64,000 nucleotides of DNA from positions 1-64,000 of the forward strand of contig NZ_JAPSJL010000008.1 of assembly GCF_031178195.1 (NCBI RefSeq). Reading direction: 5' to 3'. Of the stretch, positions 18,798-26,376 are shown in pieces. The position numbers and the translations under genes are program-made. Every line of letters begins with the position of its first letter. Position 1 is the stretch's first letter. The notes under the pieces were generated by a model. It was given only the letters and a program-made list of their open reading frames with translations, ran no database searches and was not told where the DNA came from. Source of the DNA: Zhihengliuella sp. (lineage in GTDB: Bacteria; Actinomycetota; Actinomycetes; Actinomycetales; Micrococcaceae).

Positions 18798-18822
18798 ACG
18801 TCAGTCATCCGGACCTCGTCAA
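18785..18822 (-). promoter_or_regulatory. Promoter of the GntR-to-monooxygenase operon, leaderless
   Basis: On the minus strand TTGACG (18822-18817), an 18-bp spacer and TACGTT (18798-18793) are followed by seven bases and the ATG. The spacing puts the transcription start at the start codon itself. There is no Shine-Dalgarno sequence upstream of the ATG. Confidence 0.65.
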
Positions 18823-18889
18823 GCATTCCTCCGAAACTGCTGGTATTCAGCGACTTACGGCGTGAGACGGGCCGAGTTCCGCAACGCTC

Positions 18890-18927
18890 TTGACGCGACG
18901 TTGTGACTGGCATTACGTTCTCTACCA
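18890..18927 (+). promoter_or_regulatory. Promoter of the flavin reductase-BCCT operon, leaderless
   Basis: TTGACG, an 18-bp spacer, TACGTT and seven bases lead to the ATG at 18927. The -35, -10, spacer length and distance to the start codon are identical to those of the divergent GntR promoter. The transcript would start at the ATG. Confidence 0.65.
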
Positions 18928-18940
18928 TGCAACAGACATT
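18915..18940. promoter_or_regulatory. Second, degenerate GntR operator on the flavin-reductase start codon
   Basis: ACGTTCTCT-ACC-ATGCAACAGA matches 20 of the first 25 positions of the primary operator and is likewise centred on the start codon. Its own dyad symmetry is weak, so affinity is probably lower. Confidence 0.5.
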
Positions 18941-19871
18941 AGCTCCCTCCCTGACATCCGCCTGGATCGACGCCTGGAACGACGGCGACGTCGCGACCTT
19001 CCGGAAGGTGGTGACCGACGACTACGCGCGCGTCAGCCGCTCGACCGGCACGTCCCACACGCTCGAGCAGATCCAGGAGGACATCTCCGCGATCCGCTCG
19101 GGATTCCCCGATCTGACCACCCGGATCGACTCCGTGGTCGAGGGCGAGGACCAGGCCGTCATCTTCTGGACGAGCGTCGGGACGCACACCGAGGCCTTCC
19201 TCGGGGTTCCCCCGACCGGCCGCCGCGTGGAGACGCGGGGCTGCAACCACGTGCGCCTCGCCGACGGGCGGATCCAGCGCGAGGAGGTCACGTGGGACAG
19301 CTCCGAGCTCCTGCACGCCCTCGGCGTCCGGCACCTGAGCGACGCCGCTCCCCAGGCGACCGACGTCGTCGTCGACGACCTCTCCGGCGAGCCGGACCCG
19401 GACGTGATGAAGACGTTCAACCGGCAGTTCGTCACGGGCGTCACCGTGGTCACCACCCGCGACGGGGAGACGCCGAAGGGCCTGGCCGTGAACGCCTACG
19501 CCTCGGTGTCGCTCGAGCCGCCGCTCGTCATGGTCTGCGTGCAGAAGACGTCGTCCACCTACCCGGCCCTCTTCTCCGGGACCCACCTGGGGATCAACAT
19601 CCTGGGCACCGACCAACGGGATACTGTTGCTACTTTCGCGTCGAAGACCGCGGACAAGTTCGCCGATCTGGATTGGCACGCCGGCCCCCACGGAAGTCCG
19701 CTCATCGACGGCTCGCCGGCCTGCATCGAGGCCGAGATCCGCGAGCGGTTCCAGGCCAAGACCCACACGGTGTTCATCTGCCGCGTCCGCCATGCCGAGG
19801 TCTCCGAGGCCAGCCCGATCGTCTACAAGGCCGGTCGCTTCTTCGACAGCGACGACCTCCAACCGCTCTGA
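18927..19871 (+). CDS. SnoaL-like domain fused to a flavin reductase domain
   Basis: The 314-aa protein has two parts. Residues about 5-135 form a SnoaL/ester-cyclase-like NTF2 fold (SAWIDAWNDGDVATFRKVVTDDY, then GTHTEAFLGVPPTGRRVETRG). Residues about 155-314 are a flavin-reductase domain (FNRQFVTGVTVVTTRDGETPKGLAVNAYASVSLEPPLVMVCV and GINILGTDQRD). The reductase half should supply reduced FMN/FAD to the LLM monooxygenase. I prefer the ATG at 18927 over the upstream GTG at 18903 because the promoter -10 lies between them and the operator is centred on this ATG. The SnoaL half is an unusual addition to such reductases. Confidence 0.83.
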   Translation: MQQTLAPSLTSAWIDAWNDGDVATFRKVVTDDYARVSRSTGTSHTLEQIQEDISAIRSGFPDLTTRIDSVVEGEDQAVIFWTSVGTHTEAFLGVPPTGRRVETRGCNHVRLADGRIQREEVTWDSSELLHALGVRHLSDAAPQATDVVVDDLSGEPDPDVMKTFNRQFVTGVTVVTTRDGETPKGLAVNAYASVSLEPPLVMVCVQKTSSTYPALFSGTHLGINILGTDQRDTVATFASKTADKFADLDWHAGPHGSPLIDGSPACIEAEIRERFQAKTHTVFICRVRHAEVSEASPIVYKAGRFFDSDDLQPL

Positions 19872-19921
19872 CCCAGCTCAGGGCACCCCTTCACTCGCCG
19901 AACCAAGAACTGGAGAACACC

Positions 19922-21511
19922 GTGGTCCAACAGAGCTCCCCGCCGGCCGAGGCCCAGGCCCGGGCTTCCGCACGACGGCCCGCCATCGGCGGAGTCATGT
20001 ACGCCTCCGTCGGGCTCATCGCGGTGTTCGTCCTCTGGGCGTCCATCTCCCCGGAGAGCCTCGGCTCCGCCATGGGCTCGTCCATGGCCTGGGTCGCCGA
20101 GACCATCGGCTGGAGCTATCTGGTGGTCCCGCTGCTGTGCATCGGACTGCTGGTCTACCTCTTCTTCAGCCGGTACGCCGACGTGCGGCTCGGATCCGAC
20201 GACGCCCGGCCCGAGTACAGCACGTGGTCCTGGCTCGCGATGATCCTCGCCGCCGTCATGGGCATCGGCCTGGTCAGCTACGGCGTGGCGGAACCGATCT
20301 CCCACTTCATGGCGCCCCCGCACGGCCTCGCCGAACCGGAGACCATGGACGCCGCCGTCCGCGCCCTGCAGTTCAGCTACTTCGACTGGGGGCCACACGC
20401 CTGGGCCGTCTTCGGCGTCTTCGGGCTGGCCATCGGCTACTCCACGCACCGCAAGGGGCGCCCGGGCCTCGTGTCCCCAATGCTGCGGCCCGTCCTCGGC
20501 CGGCTCGTGGACGGCTGGTTCGGCAAGGCGATCGACGTGTTCGCGGTCATCGCCACGCTGTTCGGCACCACCACCTCGCTCGGCCTCGGGGCCTCGCAGA
20601 TCAACGAGGGACTCGCGCGGACGTTCGGGCTGCCGAGCGGCCTCAGCATGCAGATCGTCATCATCGCGGTGATCACCGTGCTCTTCACCGTGTCGGCGCT
20701 GACCGGCGTCAGCCGAGGCATCAAGTACATCAGTCAGACGACCATGGCCGCGTCCATGATCATGGCCCTGTTCGTCCTGTTCGCCGGACCCACCAACTTC
20801 GTCACCAATCTGTTCTTCCGCTCGGTCGGCCGCTACTTCAACGACTTCTTCGCCATGAGCCTCACGACGCCCACGACGCCGGCGGACATGGAGTGGATGC
20901 AGTGGTGGACGTACTTCATGATGGCGTGGTGGCTCAGCTGGGGCGCCTTCGTCGGCATCTTCCTCGCGAAGATCTCCCGCGGCCGCACCATCCGCCAGTT
21001 CGTCGCCGGCACGCTCGGCGTACCGACTCTGGTGTTCTTCGCCTGGTTCGCGATCTTCGGCGGGTCGGCCATCAACTTCGACCTGCAGGGCGCGGGCATC
21101 GGCGCCGCGACCACGGAGAACATCAATTCCGCGTTCTTCTCGCTCCTGGACCAGCTGCCGCTGACGCACTTCATGTCGATCGTGACCGTGCTGCTGGTGG
21201 TCCTGTTCTTCATCTCGGGCGCTGACTCCAACACGTTCGTCCTGAGCACCCTGTCCTCGAACGGGGACCTGAATCCGCGCAAGCCCGTGCTGACCCTGTG
21301 GGGCGGGCTGACCGGCCTCTGCGCCGTGCTCCTGCTGATCGTCGGGGGGCTCAACGCATTGCAGCAGGCGGCCATGCTCTCCGCCCTGCCCTTCACCATC
21401 ATCGTCGGACTGCTCGGCATCTCGCTGGTGATCGAGCTGCGCCAGGACCCCGAGTTCAAGCTCCTCCGCCGGGCCCGGCTGCGGGAACTGGTGGCCCGGG
21501 ACCAGGACTGA
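19922..21511 (+). CDS. BCCT-family betaine/choline/carnitine-type transporter
   Basis: This 529-aa secondary transporter with about twelve membrane segments has typical BCCT features: GIGLVSYGVAEPISHF in the fourth segment region, FSYFDWGPHAWAVF, and the aromatic-rich WWTYFMMAWWLSWGAFVGIFLAKISRGRTIRQF signature. The family imports quaternary or sulfonium zwitterions such as glycine betaine, choline, carnitine or related betaines. The GTG at 19922 has GGAG nine bases upstream and gives the correct N-terminus; the 873-aa track ORF runs out of frame through the flavin reductase. It follows that gene by 50 bases and likely imports the substrate of this cluster. Confidence 0.9.
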   Translation: MVQQSSPPAEAQARASARRPAIGGVMYASVGLIAVFVLWASISPESLGSAMGSSMAWVAETIGWSYLVVPLLCIGLLVYLFFSRYADVRLGSDDARPEYSTWSWLAMILAAVMGIGLVSYGVAEPISHFMAPPHGLAEPETMDAAVRALQFSYFDWGPHAWAVFGVFGLAIGYSTHRKGRPGLVSPMLRPVLGRLVDGWFGKAIDVFAVIATLFGTTTSLGLGASQINEGLARTFGLPSGLSMQIVIIAVITVLFTVSALTGVSRGIKYISQTTMAASMIMALFVLFAGPTNFVTNLFFRSVGRYFNDFFAMSLTTPTTPADMEWMQWWTYFMMAWWLSWGAFVGIFLAKISRGRTIRQFVAGTLGVPTLVFFAWFAIFGGSAINFDLQGAGIGAATTENINSAFFSLLDQLPLTHFMSIVTVLLVVLFFISGADSNTFVLSTLSSNGDLNPRKPVLTLWGGLTGLCAVLLLIVGGLNALQQAAMLSALPFTIIVGLLGISLVIELRQDPEFKLLRRARLRELVARDQD

Positions 21512-21524
21512 TTGAACTCATGGC

Positions 21525-21579
21525 GCGGGACCGCGTGCCGCGTCAGCCCTCCAGGTGCTGGCGCGGCACGCGGTCCCGC
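21525..21579. terminator. 18-bp-stem terminator overlapping the thioesterase 3' end
   Basis: GCGGGACCGCGTGCCGCG (21525-21542) pairs perfectly with 21562-21579. The right arm encodes the last residues of the convergent thioesterase gene, so one hairpin serves both the BCCT transcript and the thioesterase transcript while being partly coding. Confidence 0.65.
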
Positions 21580-21965
21580 TCGTATGTGATCTCGGTGTAG
21601 CCGTGCGGGGCGGGCTGCCCGTCCTCGCCGAGGTTGACGAACACCAGCTTCTCGATCGTCAGGATCGACTGGCGCGTGAACATGTTCCGGACCTCGGCCC
21701 GCATGGTCAGGGACGTGCGACCGAAGTGCGTGGCGGCCAGCCCCATCTCGATCAGGTCGCCCTGCTGGGCCGAGCTGACGAAGTTGATCTCCGACATGTA
21801 CTTGGTCACCGCGCGCCCGTTGCCGAGCTGGATGATCGCGTAGATCGCCGCCTCCTCGTCGATCCAGCGCAGGAGCGAGCCGCCGAAGAGCGTGCCGTTC
21901 GCGTTGAGGTCCTCGGGCCGGACCCACTTGCGGGTGTGGAATGAGATGTCGCCGTTCTCTGGCAT
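21543..21965 (-). CDS. Acyl-CoA thioesterase, hotdog fold (YciA-like)
   Basis: This 140-aa single-hotdog protein has the family pattern VRPEDLNANGTLFGGSLLRWIDEEAAIYAI, with the catalytic-site Asn/Gly region and acidic residue, then INFVSSAQQGDLIEMG. Such enzymes hydrolyse acyl-CoA esters in the cytoplasm. It is convergent with the BCCT gene and stands alone, so a link to the neighbouring pathway is not evident. Length and start (MPENGDISFHTRKWV) are normal for the family. Confidence 0.87.
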   Translation of the reverse strand: MPENGDISFHTRKWVRPEDLNANGTLFGGSLLRWIDEEAAIYAIIQLGNGRAVTKYMSEINFVSSAQQGDLIEMGLAATHFGRTSLTMRAEVRNMFTRQSILTIEKLVFVNLGEDGQPAPHGYTEITYERDRVPRQHLEG

Positions 21966-22112
21966 GGGTCGCCTGTCCTTCCGCCGTGGCCGGGAGGGCG
22001 GCGATCCGCCGCGGACACCGTTCCGGCCGCCGGATTCCTCACCCTAGCCATTGCCGTCCGGCCGCGGCAGACCCTGCGCGGGAGATCACAGCCGCAGCGG
22101 AACACCACGACG

Positions 22113-22158
22113 GGCGAGGGGTACGACGGCGGTGCGCACCGCCGTCGTACCCCTCGCC
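22113..22158. terminator. Loopless 46-bp perfect palindrome downstream of the pectin esterase
   Basis: GGCGAGGGGTACGACGGCGGTGC is followed immediately by its exact complement (23-bp arms, no loop). It lies 19 bases beyond the esterase stop codon and should form a very strong RNA hairpin terminating the pectinase transcript. It also lies upstream of the thioesterase start. Confidence 0.65.
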
Positions 22159-22176
22159 GAACGTCGGGCCCGCGAC

Positions 22177-24054
22177 CTATGCGTAGCTGAGCAGCGCGGT
22201 GCTGTCCGCCGGGGTGCCCGCCAGTTGGGGCGCCCAGCCGTCGGCGCCCCCGAGGTACCGCGCCGCGGTGTACTCCGCCGCCTCCGCGACGGAGAGCTGC
22301 GGCCGGTCCGCGCTGACGGCCGAGCCCGGGCCGCTGTTGTGGAACTCCGCGAAGCGGGCGTCCTTCCAGGAGAAGCCGCTCATGTCCGTCCACGGCGAGG
22401 CCTTGATGTGTGCCCCGAGACGGGAGTCGCGCACCAGGACCTGCGCGATCGCGTCCGGGTCGCCGCCCGGATGCCACGGTCGGCCGAGGTGCACGGTGCC
22501 GCGCGAGGCCGGCGAGGTGAACTCGCAGCCGTCGAACAGGTAGCCGTGCTGGATAGACTGGTCCACGCTGTTCGCAGTGACGTACCCGTTGTTCGCCTCG
22601 CCGCGGTCCAGCGAGACGATCCGGCAGGAGTCGAACACGGCGGTGCCGCGGCCGAAGATGAAGTCAACGTCCCCCTCCACGTAGCAGGAGTCGAAGAGGA
22701 AGCGCGCCTGGACGCCCGTGTCCGGCGAGTTCACGTAGAGCGTGTCCTGGTTGCCCAGGCAGCGCACGTTGCGCAGCACCGAGTAGTCGCCCGCGAGCCG
22801 CAGCGCGACCGCCTGGCGGCTGGTGATCTCCGGGTGCGCGTCCTCGTCGAAGTCGTTGGCGAACGTCAGGTTCTCCGCGTGGAAGTAGGCGGCGTCGACC
22901 CGGATGGACGTGCTGCCCGTGGTCCCGTACGTGCCGCCGTCCGGGTGCGGGGTGCCGGACGCATTGTTGTAGACCAGTACCGTGTCCTCCGGCGTCGAGC
23001 CGAGGCCGAGGAACGTGACGCGCTGCTTGTCCGAGCGCACGCGGACGACTTCGCGGTACTCGCCCGGCTGGATCCGGATGACGGTGCGCGTCCCGCTGTA
23101 GGACGGGACGGCGTCGACGGCGGCCTGCACGGACGTGTAGTCACCGCTGGGGCCGACGTCGAGGATCCGCACCTCGTCCACGGGCCGTTCCGGCGGCCAG
23201 TAGGTCTCGGTGAGCGGGTCGATCTCCATGTCGAGGCGCGTGAACCAGCTACCCGGCGTGATGCCCTGCGCCACGAGGTCGCGGGCCACGAGCCGGGCTA
23301 CGGCGAGCGCGCCGACCGCGTGGAAGTGCGTGTTGTCCTCGCTGCCGTCAGGGAACTGGGGGTGCTCGCCGGGGGCGAGGTGCAGGAAGTGGGACAGGGT
23401 CCCCTCCGGCCCGAGCTGCTGCCACAGCCGCAGCGACAGCTCGGTCAGGTCGACGAGCGGCGTGCCCGTCGCCTCGGCGAGCTCGCGCATCGCCCGCGGG
23501 TACTCGCTGTGGGACGTGCGGGCGTTGCCCGCCGCGTCGAATCGGCGCCGCTCCACCGGGGTGACCAGGACGGGGTCCGCCCCACGCGAGTGCGCTCCGT
23601 CGATGTAGCGGGTCAGATACTCCTTGTAGGTGGTGTCCGGGTCGGTACCGCGGTTCGGGTCGGTCGTCTTGGAATCGTTGTGCCCGAAGGAGATGAGCAG
23701 GGTGTCTCCCGGCTGCATCAGGGGCAGCACGGTGTCCAGCTTGCCGGCGTCCGCGAAGCTCTTGGACGAGGCGCCGGACCACGCGTAGTCGAACACGGAT
23801 GCCTTGCCGCCGGTCAGCAGCGGCAGGGCCTGGCCCCAGCCTGTGCGGGGGCGCAGACCGTGCTCGTAGGCGCTGGCCGTCGAGTCCCCGACGACGAACA
23901 CCACGGGGTCGCGGCGCGGGGCGGCCGACGTCGAGGCCGTCGTCGGGGCGGCGGGCCCGGCCAACGCGCCCTGGGCGCCGACGAGGACCGCGGAGCCGGC
24001 GGCCAGGCCGAGGGTGCGCAGGATGGCGCGGCGGGAGAGCGTGAGGACGTCCAT
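22177..24054 (-). CDS. Secreted two-domain pectin esterase (CE12-like plus CE8 pectin methylesterase)
   Basis: The 625-aa exported protein begins with a twin-arginine-type signal (SRRAILRTLGLAAGSAVLVG). Residues about 50-260 are an SGNH hydrolase resembling rhamnogalacturonan acetylesterase, with GDSTAS, FGHND and a C-terminal DNTHFH catalytic pair. Residues about 300-600 form a right-handed beta-helix pectin methylesterase with VQAAVDAVPSY, GNQDTLYVNSP, the catalytic aspartate in DVDFIFGRGTAVFD and LGRPWHPGG. Deacetylation and demethylation by one chain would prepare pectin for the pectate lyase encoded just upstream, whose stop overlaps this ATG (TGATG). A single gene carrying both esterases is uncommon. 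Confidence 0.9.
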   Translation of the reverse strand: MDVLTLSRRAILRTLGLAAGSAVLVGAQGALAGPAAPTTASTSAAPRRDPVVFVVGDSTASAYEHGLRPRTGWGQALPLLTGGKASVFDYAWSGASSKSFADAGKLDTVLPLMQPGDTLLISFGHNDSKTTDPNRGTDPDTTYKEYLTRYIDGAHSRGADPVLVTPVERRRFDAAGNARTSHSEYPRAMRELAEATGTPLVDLTELSLRLWQQLGPEGTLSHFLHLAPGEHPQFPDGSEDNTHFHAVGALAVARLVARDLVAQGITPGSWFTRLDMEIDPLTETYWPPERPVDEVRILDVGPSGDYTSVQAAVDAVPSYSGTRTVIRIQPGEYREVVRVRSDKQRVTFLGLGSTPEDTVLVYNNASGTPHPDGGTYGTTGSTSIRVDAAYFHAENLTFANDFDEDAHPEITSRQAVALRLAGDYSVLRNVRCLGNQDTLYVNSPDTGVQARFLFDSCYVEGDVDFIFGRGTAVFDSCRIVSLDRGEANNGYVTANSVDQSIQHGYLFDGCEFTSPASRGTVHLGRPWHPGGDPDAIAQVLVRDSRLGAHIKASPWTDMSGFSWKDARFAEFHNSGPGSAVSADRPQLSVAEAAEYTAARYLGGADGWAPQLAGTPADSTALLSYA

Positions 24055-25454
24055 CAGCGATCACCCTCCGGGCTTCCGGCGGTGAGGATGGGTCCGGCCG
24101 TGCGCTCGAGCAGCGCCGGCAGCGCCTGCGGGGCGTGGACCGTGGTGCGCAGCTCCGGGGTCCACGACGTGTCCACGGCGAGCTGCTGGGAGGCGTCGAC
24201 GGAGGCGTTGTGGGCGGCCAGCAGATCCGTCCTCTCCCCGTCCACCAGGTTGTTCGCGGTGTAGATGCCGGTGCCCCGCCAGTTCTTGATGACGCTGGAG
24301 GCCTCGACGCCCTCGATCGCGTTGTCGGTGACGTGCAGGTGGGACTCGGCGCCGGCGCCGAAGAGGTAGCTGTACTCGACCGGTGCGTCGTCGGTGGAGA
24401 CGAAGTGGTTGTTGTAGACGTCGACCTGGCCGTAGCGGACGCGCGGGGCGCGCTGGCCGATGTCCTCGAACACATTGTGGTGGAGGGTGACCTTCAGCTT
24501 CCCGGGGTCGCCGCGGGTCGGCGAGTCGGTGGAGCCGATCAGCATCAGCTTGTCGTGGTCCTCGAACCGGTTGTAGGACATGGTCACGTAGTTGGAGCCG
24601 TTGGTGACGTCGACGGCGCCGTCGTGCATCTGGAAGGGGCGGCCGAAGTACTCGGGGAGCTCGTCGTCGAAGTTCGGCGCGTCGGTGAACGTGCTGTGGT
24701 CGATCCAGACGTTGGTGGAGCCGTTGATGACCTGCAGCAGGTCGTACTCGCTGTTCCAGCTGCCGGTGTCGCCGTCGGTGGGGTCCCAGGCGGGGAAGCA
24801 GTCCTTGGAGTCGCTGATGGTCAGGTTGCGGACGATCACGTTGTGCTCGCCGTTGATGCGGAGGGCGGCGCCCGTGATGCCGCTGTCCGGGTCGGCCCCG
24901 ACGAGGGTGGTGTTGCTGGGGATGTCCCAGCGGATGTAGTCCTGCTGATGGCTCGCGGCAGCCTGCCGCGCCTCCTCCTGCGGCCCGGCGGGATCCTCCT
25001 CCCAGCCCCAGACGGCGGGGTCGTAGGCGGCGAGGTAGGCCTCGAGGCTGTACCCGGTGCCCCCGGCGTAGGCGTCGCAGGTCTGCGGGGCGCCGCCGGC
25101 GTCCTCGCTGGCGTCGATGACGCCGTGGACGCGGATGATCTTCTCGTCGTCGCCGGCCTCGAGGGCGGCGAGCAGCTCGGCCCGGAAGTCGACGTCGTAC
25201 ACGCGGTCCGCCGCCGCGGCTGCTCCGCCGGTAGTGCCGCCGTCGGCCGAGGCCCAGCCGTCGCCGTCGGGCAGGACCTGCCGCTCGAGCGGCGTGCGGG
25301 CCGTCTGGCCCGTCGGGTCCGCCTGGGTGCTGGGCGCCCCCGTGGCGGCCGCGGCGCCCGTGCCGAGGAGGGCCGCCGCGAGGAGGACGGCCGCCGCGGT
25401 GCGGGCGGGATGGATGGGAGTGCCGTGCGTTGCCGTGCTGCTTCGCCGTGCCAT
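24054..25454 (-). CDS. Secreted pectate lyase (PL1 family)
   Basis: This 466-aa exported lyase cleaves de-esterified homogalacturonan by beta-elimination. A signal peptide of about 40 residues (TAAAVLLAAALLGTGAAAATGAP) precedes a parallel beta-helix with VWIDHSTF, a calcium-site segment DGAVDVTNGSNYVTMSYNRF and the catalytic-arginine region APRVRYGQVDVYNNHF. The C-terminal part continues the helix stack without a carbohydrate-binding module. It is translationally coupled to the downstream esterase. A LacI-type AAGCGCTT palindrome about 115 bases upstream suggests sugar-responsive repression, but no LacI regulator gene lies in the window. Confidence 0.92.
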   Translation of the reverse strand: MARRSSTATHGTPIHPARTAAAVLLAAALLGTGAAAATGAPSTQADPTGQTARTPLERQVLPDGDGWASADGGTTGGAAAAADRVYDVDFRAELLAALEAGDDEKIIRVHGVIDASEDAGGAPQTCDAYAGGTGYSLEAYLAAYDPAVWGWEEDPAGPQEEARQAAASHQQDYIRWDIPSNTTLVGADPDSGITGAALRINGEHNVIVRNLTISDSKDCFPAWDPTDGDTGSWNSEYDLLQVINGSTNVWIDHSTFTDAPNFDDELPEYFGRPFQMHDGAVDVTNGSNYVTMSYNRFEDHDKLMLIGSTDSPTRGDPGKLKVTLHHNVFEDIGQRAPRVRYGQVDVYNNHFVSTDDAPVEYSYLFGAGAESHLHVTDNAIEGVEASSVIKNWRGTGIYTANNLVDGERTDLLAAHNASVDASQQLAVDTSWTPELRTTVHAPQALPALLERTAGPILTAGSPEGDR

Positions 25455-25567
25455 GGAGGGTCTCGTCTCTTTCCGTCGTTGGAAGGGAAACTGCGGCGCT
25501 CCAGCGGGCCGACGAGCGGTGATGTGACCCCCGTCACCGGAAGAGCGCTGCTCAGGAACCTAACAGC

Positions 25568-25575
25568 AAGCGCTT
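25568..25575. promoter_or_regulatory. LacI-family operator core AAGCGCTT upstream of the pectate lyase
   Basis: GCAAGCGCTTTCC contains the CG-centred palindrome AAGCGCTT typical of LacI-family sites, located in the promoter region of the minus-strand pectinase operon. The cognate regulator is not encoded here. Confidence 0.4.
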
Positions 25576-25619
25576 TCCCAGCGGGAGGGTCGATGCCTGA
25601 TCGGTACGGCACGAGTCCC

Positions 25620-25832
25620 TCAGGGTTCGTCGTCCACCCACTCCAGAATGTCGCCCGGCTGGCACTCCAGGACCCGGCAGATGGCCTCGAGCGTGCTGAA
25701 CCGGATGGCCTTGGCGCGGCCGTTCTTGAGGACCGCGACGTTCGCCGGGGTCAGGCCCACCCGCTCGGCGAACTCGCCCACCGGCATCTTGCGCCTGGCC
25801 AGCTCGACGTCGAGCCGCACGACGATCGCCAT
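25620..25832 (-). CDS. Small XRE-family helix-turn-helix regulator
   Basis: This 70-aa DNA-binding protein is almost entirely a Cro/CI-type helix-turn-helix: MPVGEFAERVGLTPANVAVLKNGRAKAIRFSTLEAICRVLECQPGDIL. The C-terminal CQPGDIL motif is typical of the group that partners DUF2975 membrane proteins. Its ATG overlaps the stop of the upstream DUF2975 gene, so the two are co-translated. The pair probably forms a membrane-linked regulatory module; the signal is unknown. Confidence 0.88.
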   Translation of the reverse strand: MAIVVRLDVELARRKMPVGEFAERVGLTPANVAVLKNGRAKAIRFSTLEAICRVLECQPGDILEWVDDEP

Positions 25833-26329
25833 CAGATCACCCCTTCCATGTCGGTGCGCAGACGGGTGGCCTGGCGCAGCAGGGCGCGCATCACGAGCAT
25901 GAGCAGGAAGAGGACCAGCCCGCCGAGCCCGACGACGCCGATCGCGATCACCAGGCCCGGAGCGACCCCGTCGTCGGAGCCGAAGTACGCCACGAGCCCG
26001 GCGAAGAGGCCGAGGCAGCCCCAGAGGACCAGTGCGACGGCGATCGCCCACAGGATGCCGTCCACCCAGCGGAACGCACTCTCCGAGAAGATCTCGCCCT
26101 CCTTGACCATGGAGAGCAACCGCCAGGTGCATCCGAGGACCACCTGGACGCAGAGGATCTCCACGATGAAGAACGCGATGAAGGGGATTCGCAGGGCGGC
26201 GGCGGGCGTTCCGTCCTCGCCCATGTCGTGGAACTGGCCGGGGACCATGAGGCACTGCGCCACCAGGAGGCCCGCGAACAGCAGGACCATGAGCACGCGG
26301 AGCGGCGTGACGAGTCGGTTGTCGATCAT
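25832..26329 (-). CDS. DUF2975 membrane protein
   Basis: This approximately 165-aa protein has four membrane segments: LRVLMVLLFAGLLVAQCLM, IPFIAFFIVEILCVQVVLG, ILWAIAVALVLWGCLGLFAGLV and LVIAIGVVGLGGLVLFLLMLVM. FSESAFRWVDGILWAIA is the typical DUF2975 loop. It is paired with the XRE regulator downstream. I start at ATG 26329 rather than GTG 26347 because a promoter-like TTGACT-17-GAGAAT lies six bases ahead of the ATG, which would give a leaderless message. Function unknown. Confidence 0.85.
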   Translation of the reverse strand: MIDNRLVTPLRVLMVLLFAGLLVAQCLMVPGQFHDMGEDGTPAAALRIPFIAFFIVEILCVQVVLGCTWRLLSMVKEGEIFSESAFRWVDGILWAIAVALVLWGCLGLFAGLVAYFGSDDGVAPGLVIAIGVVGLGGLVLFLLMLVMRALLRQATRLRTDMEGVI

Positions 26330-26335
26330 GGGTTG

Positions 26336-26372
26336 ATTCTCGATCACAACCTATCGAAAGTCAACAGATAGT
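26336..26372 (-). promoter_or_regulatory. Promoter and inverted repeat ahead of the DUF2975-XRE pair
   Basis: On the minus strand TTGACT, 17 bp and GAGAAT are followed by six bases and the ATG. CTATC-(11 bp)-GATAG forms an inverted repeat around the -35 region and could be an operator for the small XRE protein. Confidence 0.4.
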
Positions 26373-26376
26373 CTTC

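Noticed and set aside
18890-21511. 873-aa ORF as a giant transporter with an N-terminal domain
   Set aside because: The first 340 codons are a shadow of the SnoaL-flavin reductase gene; the BCCT protein starts at GTG 19922.
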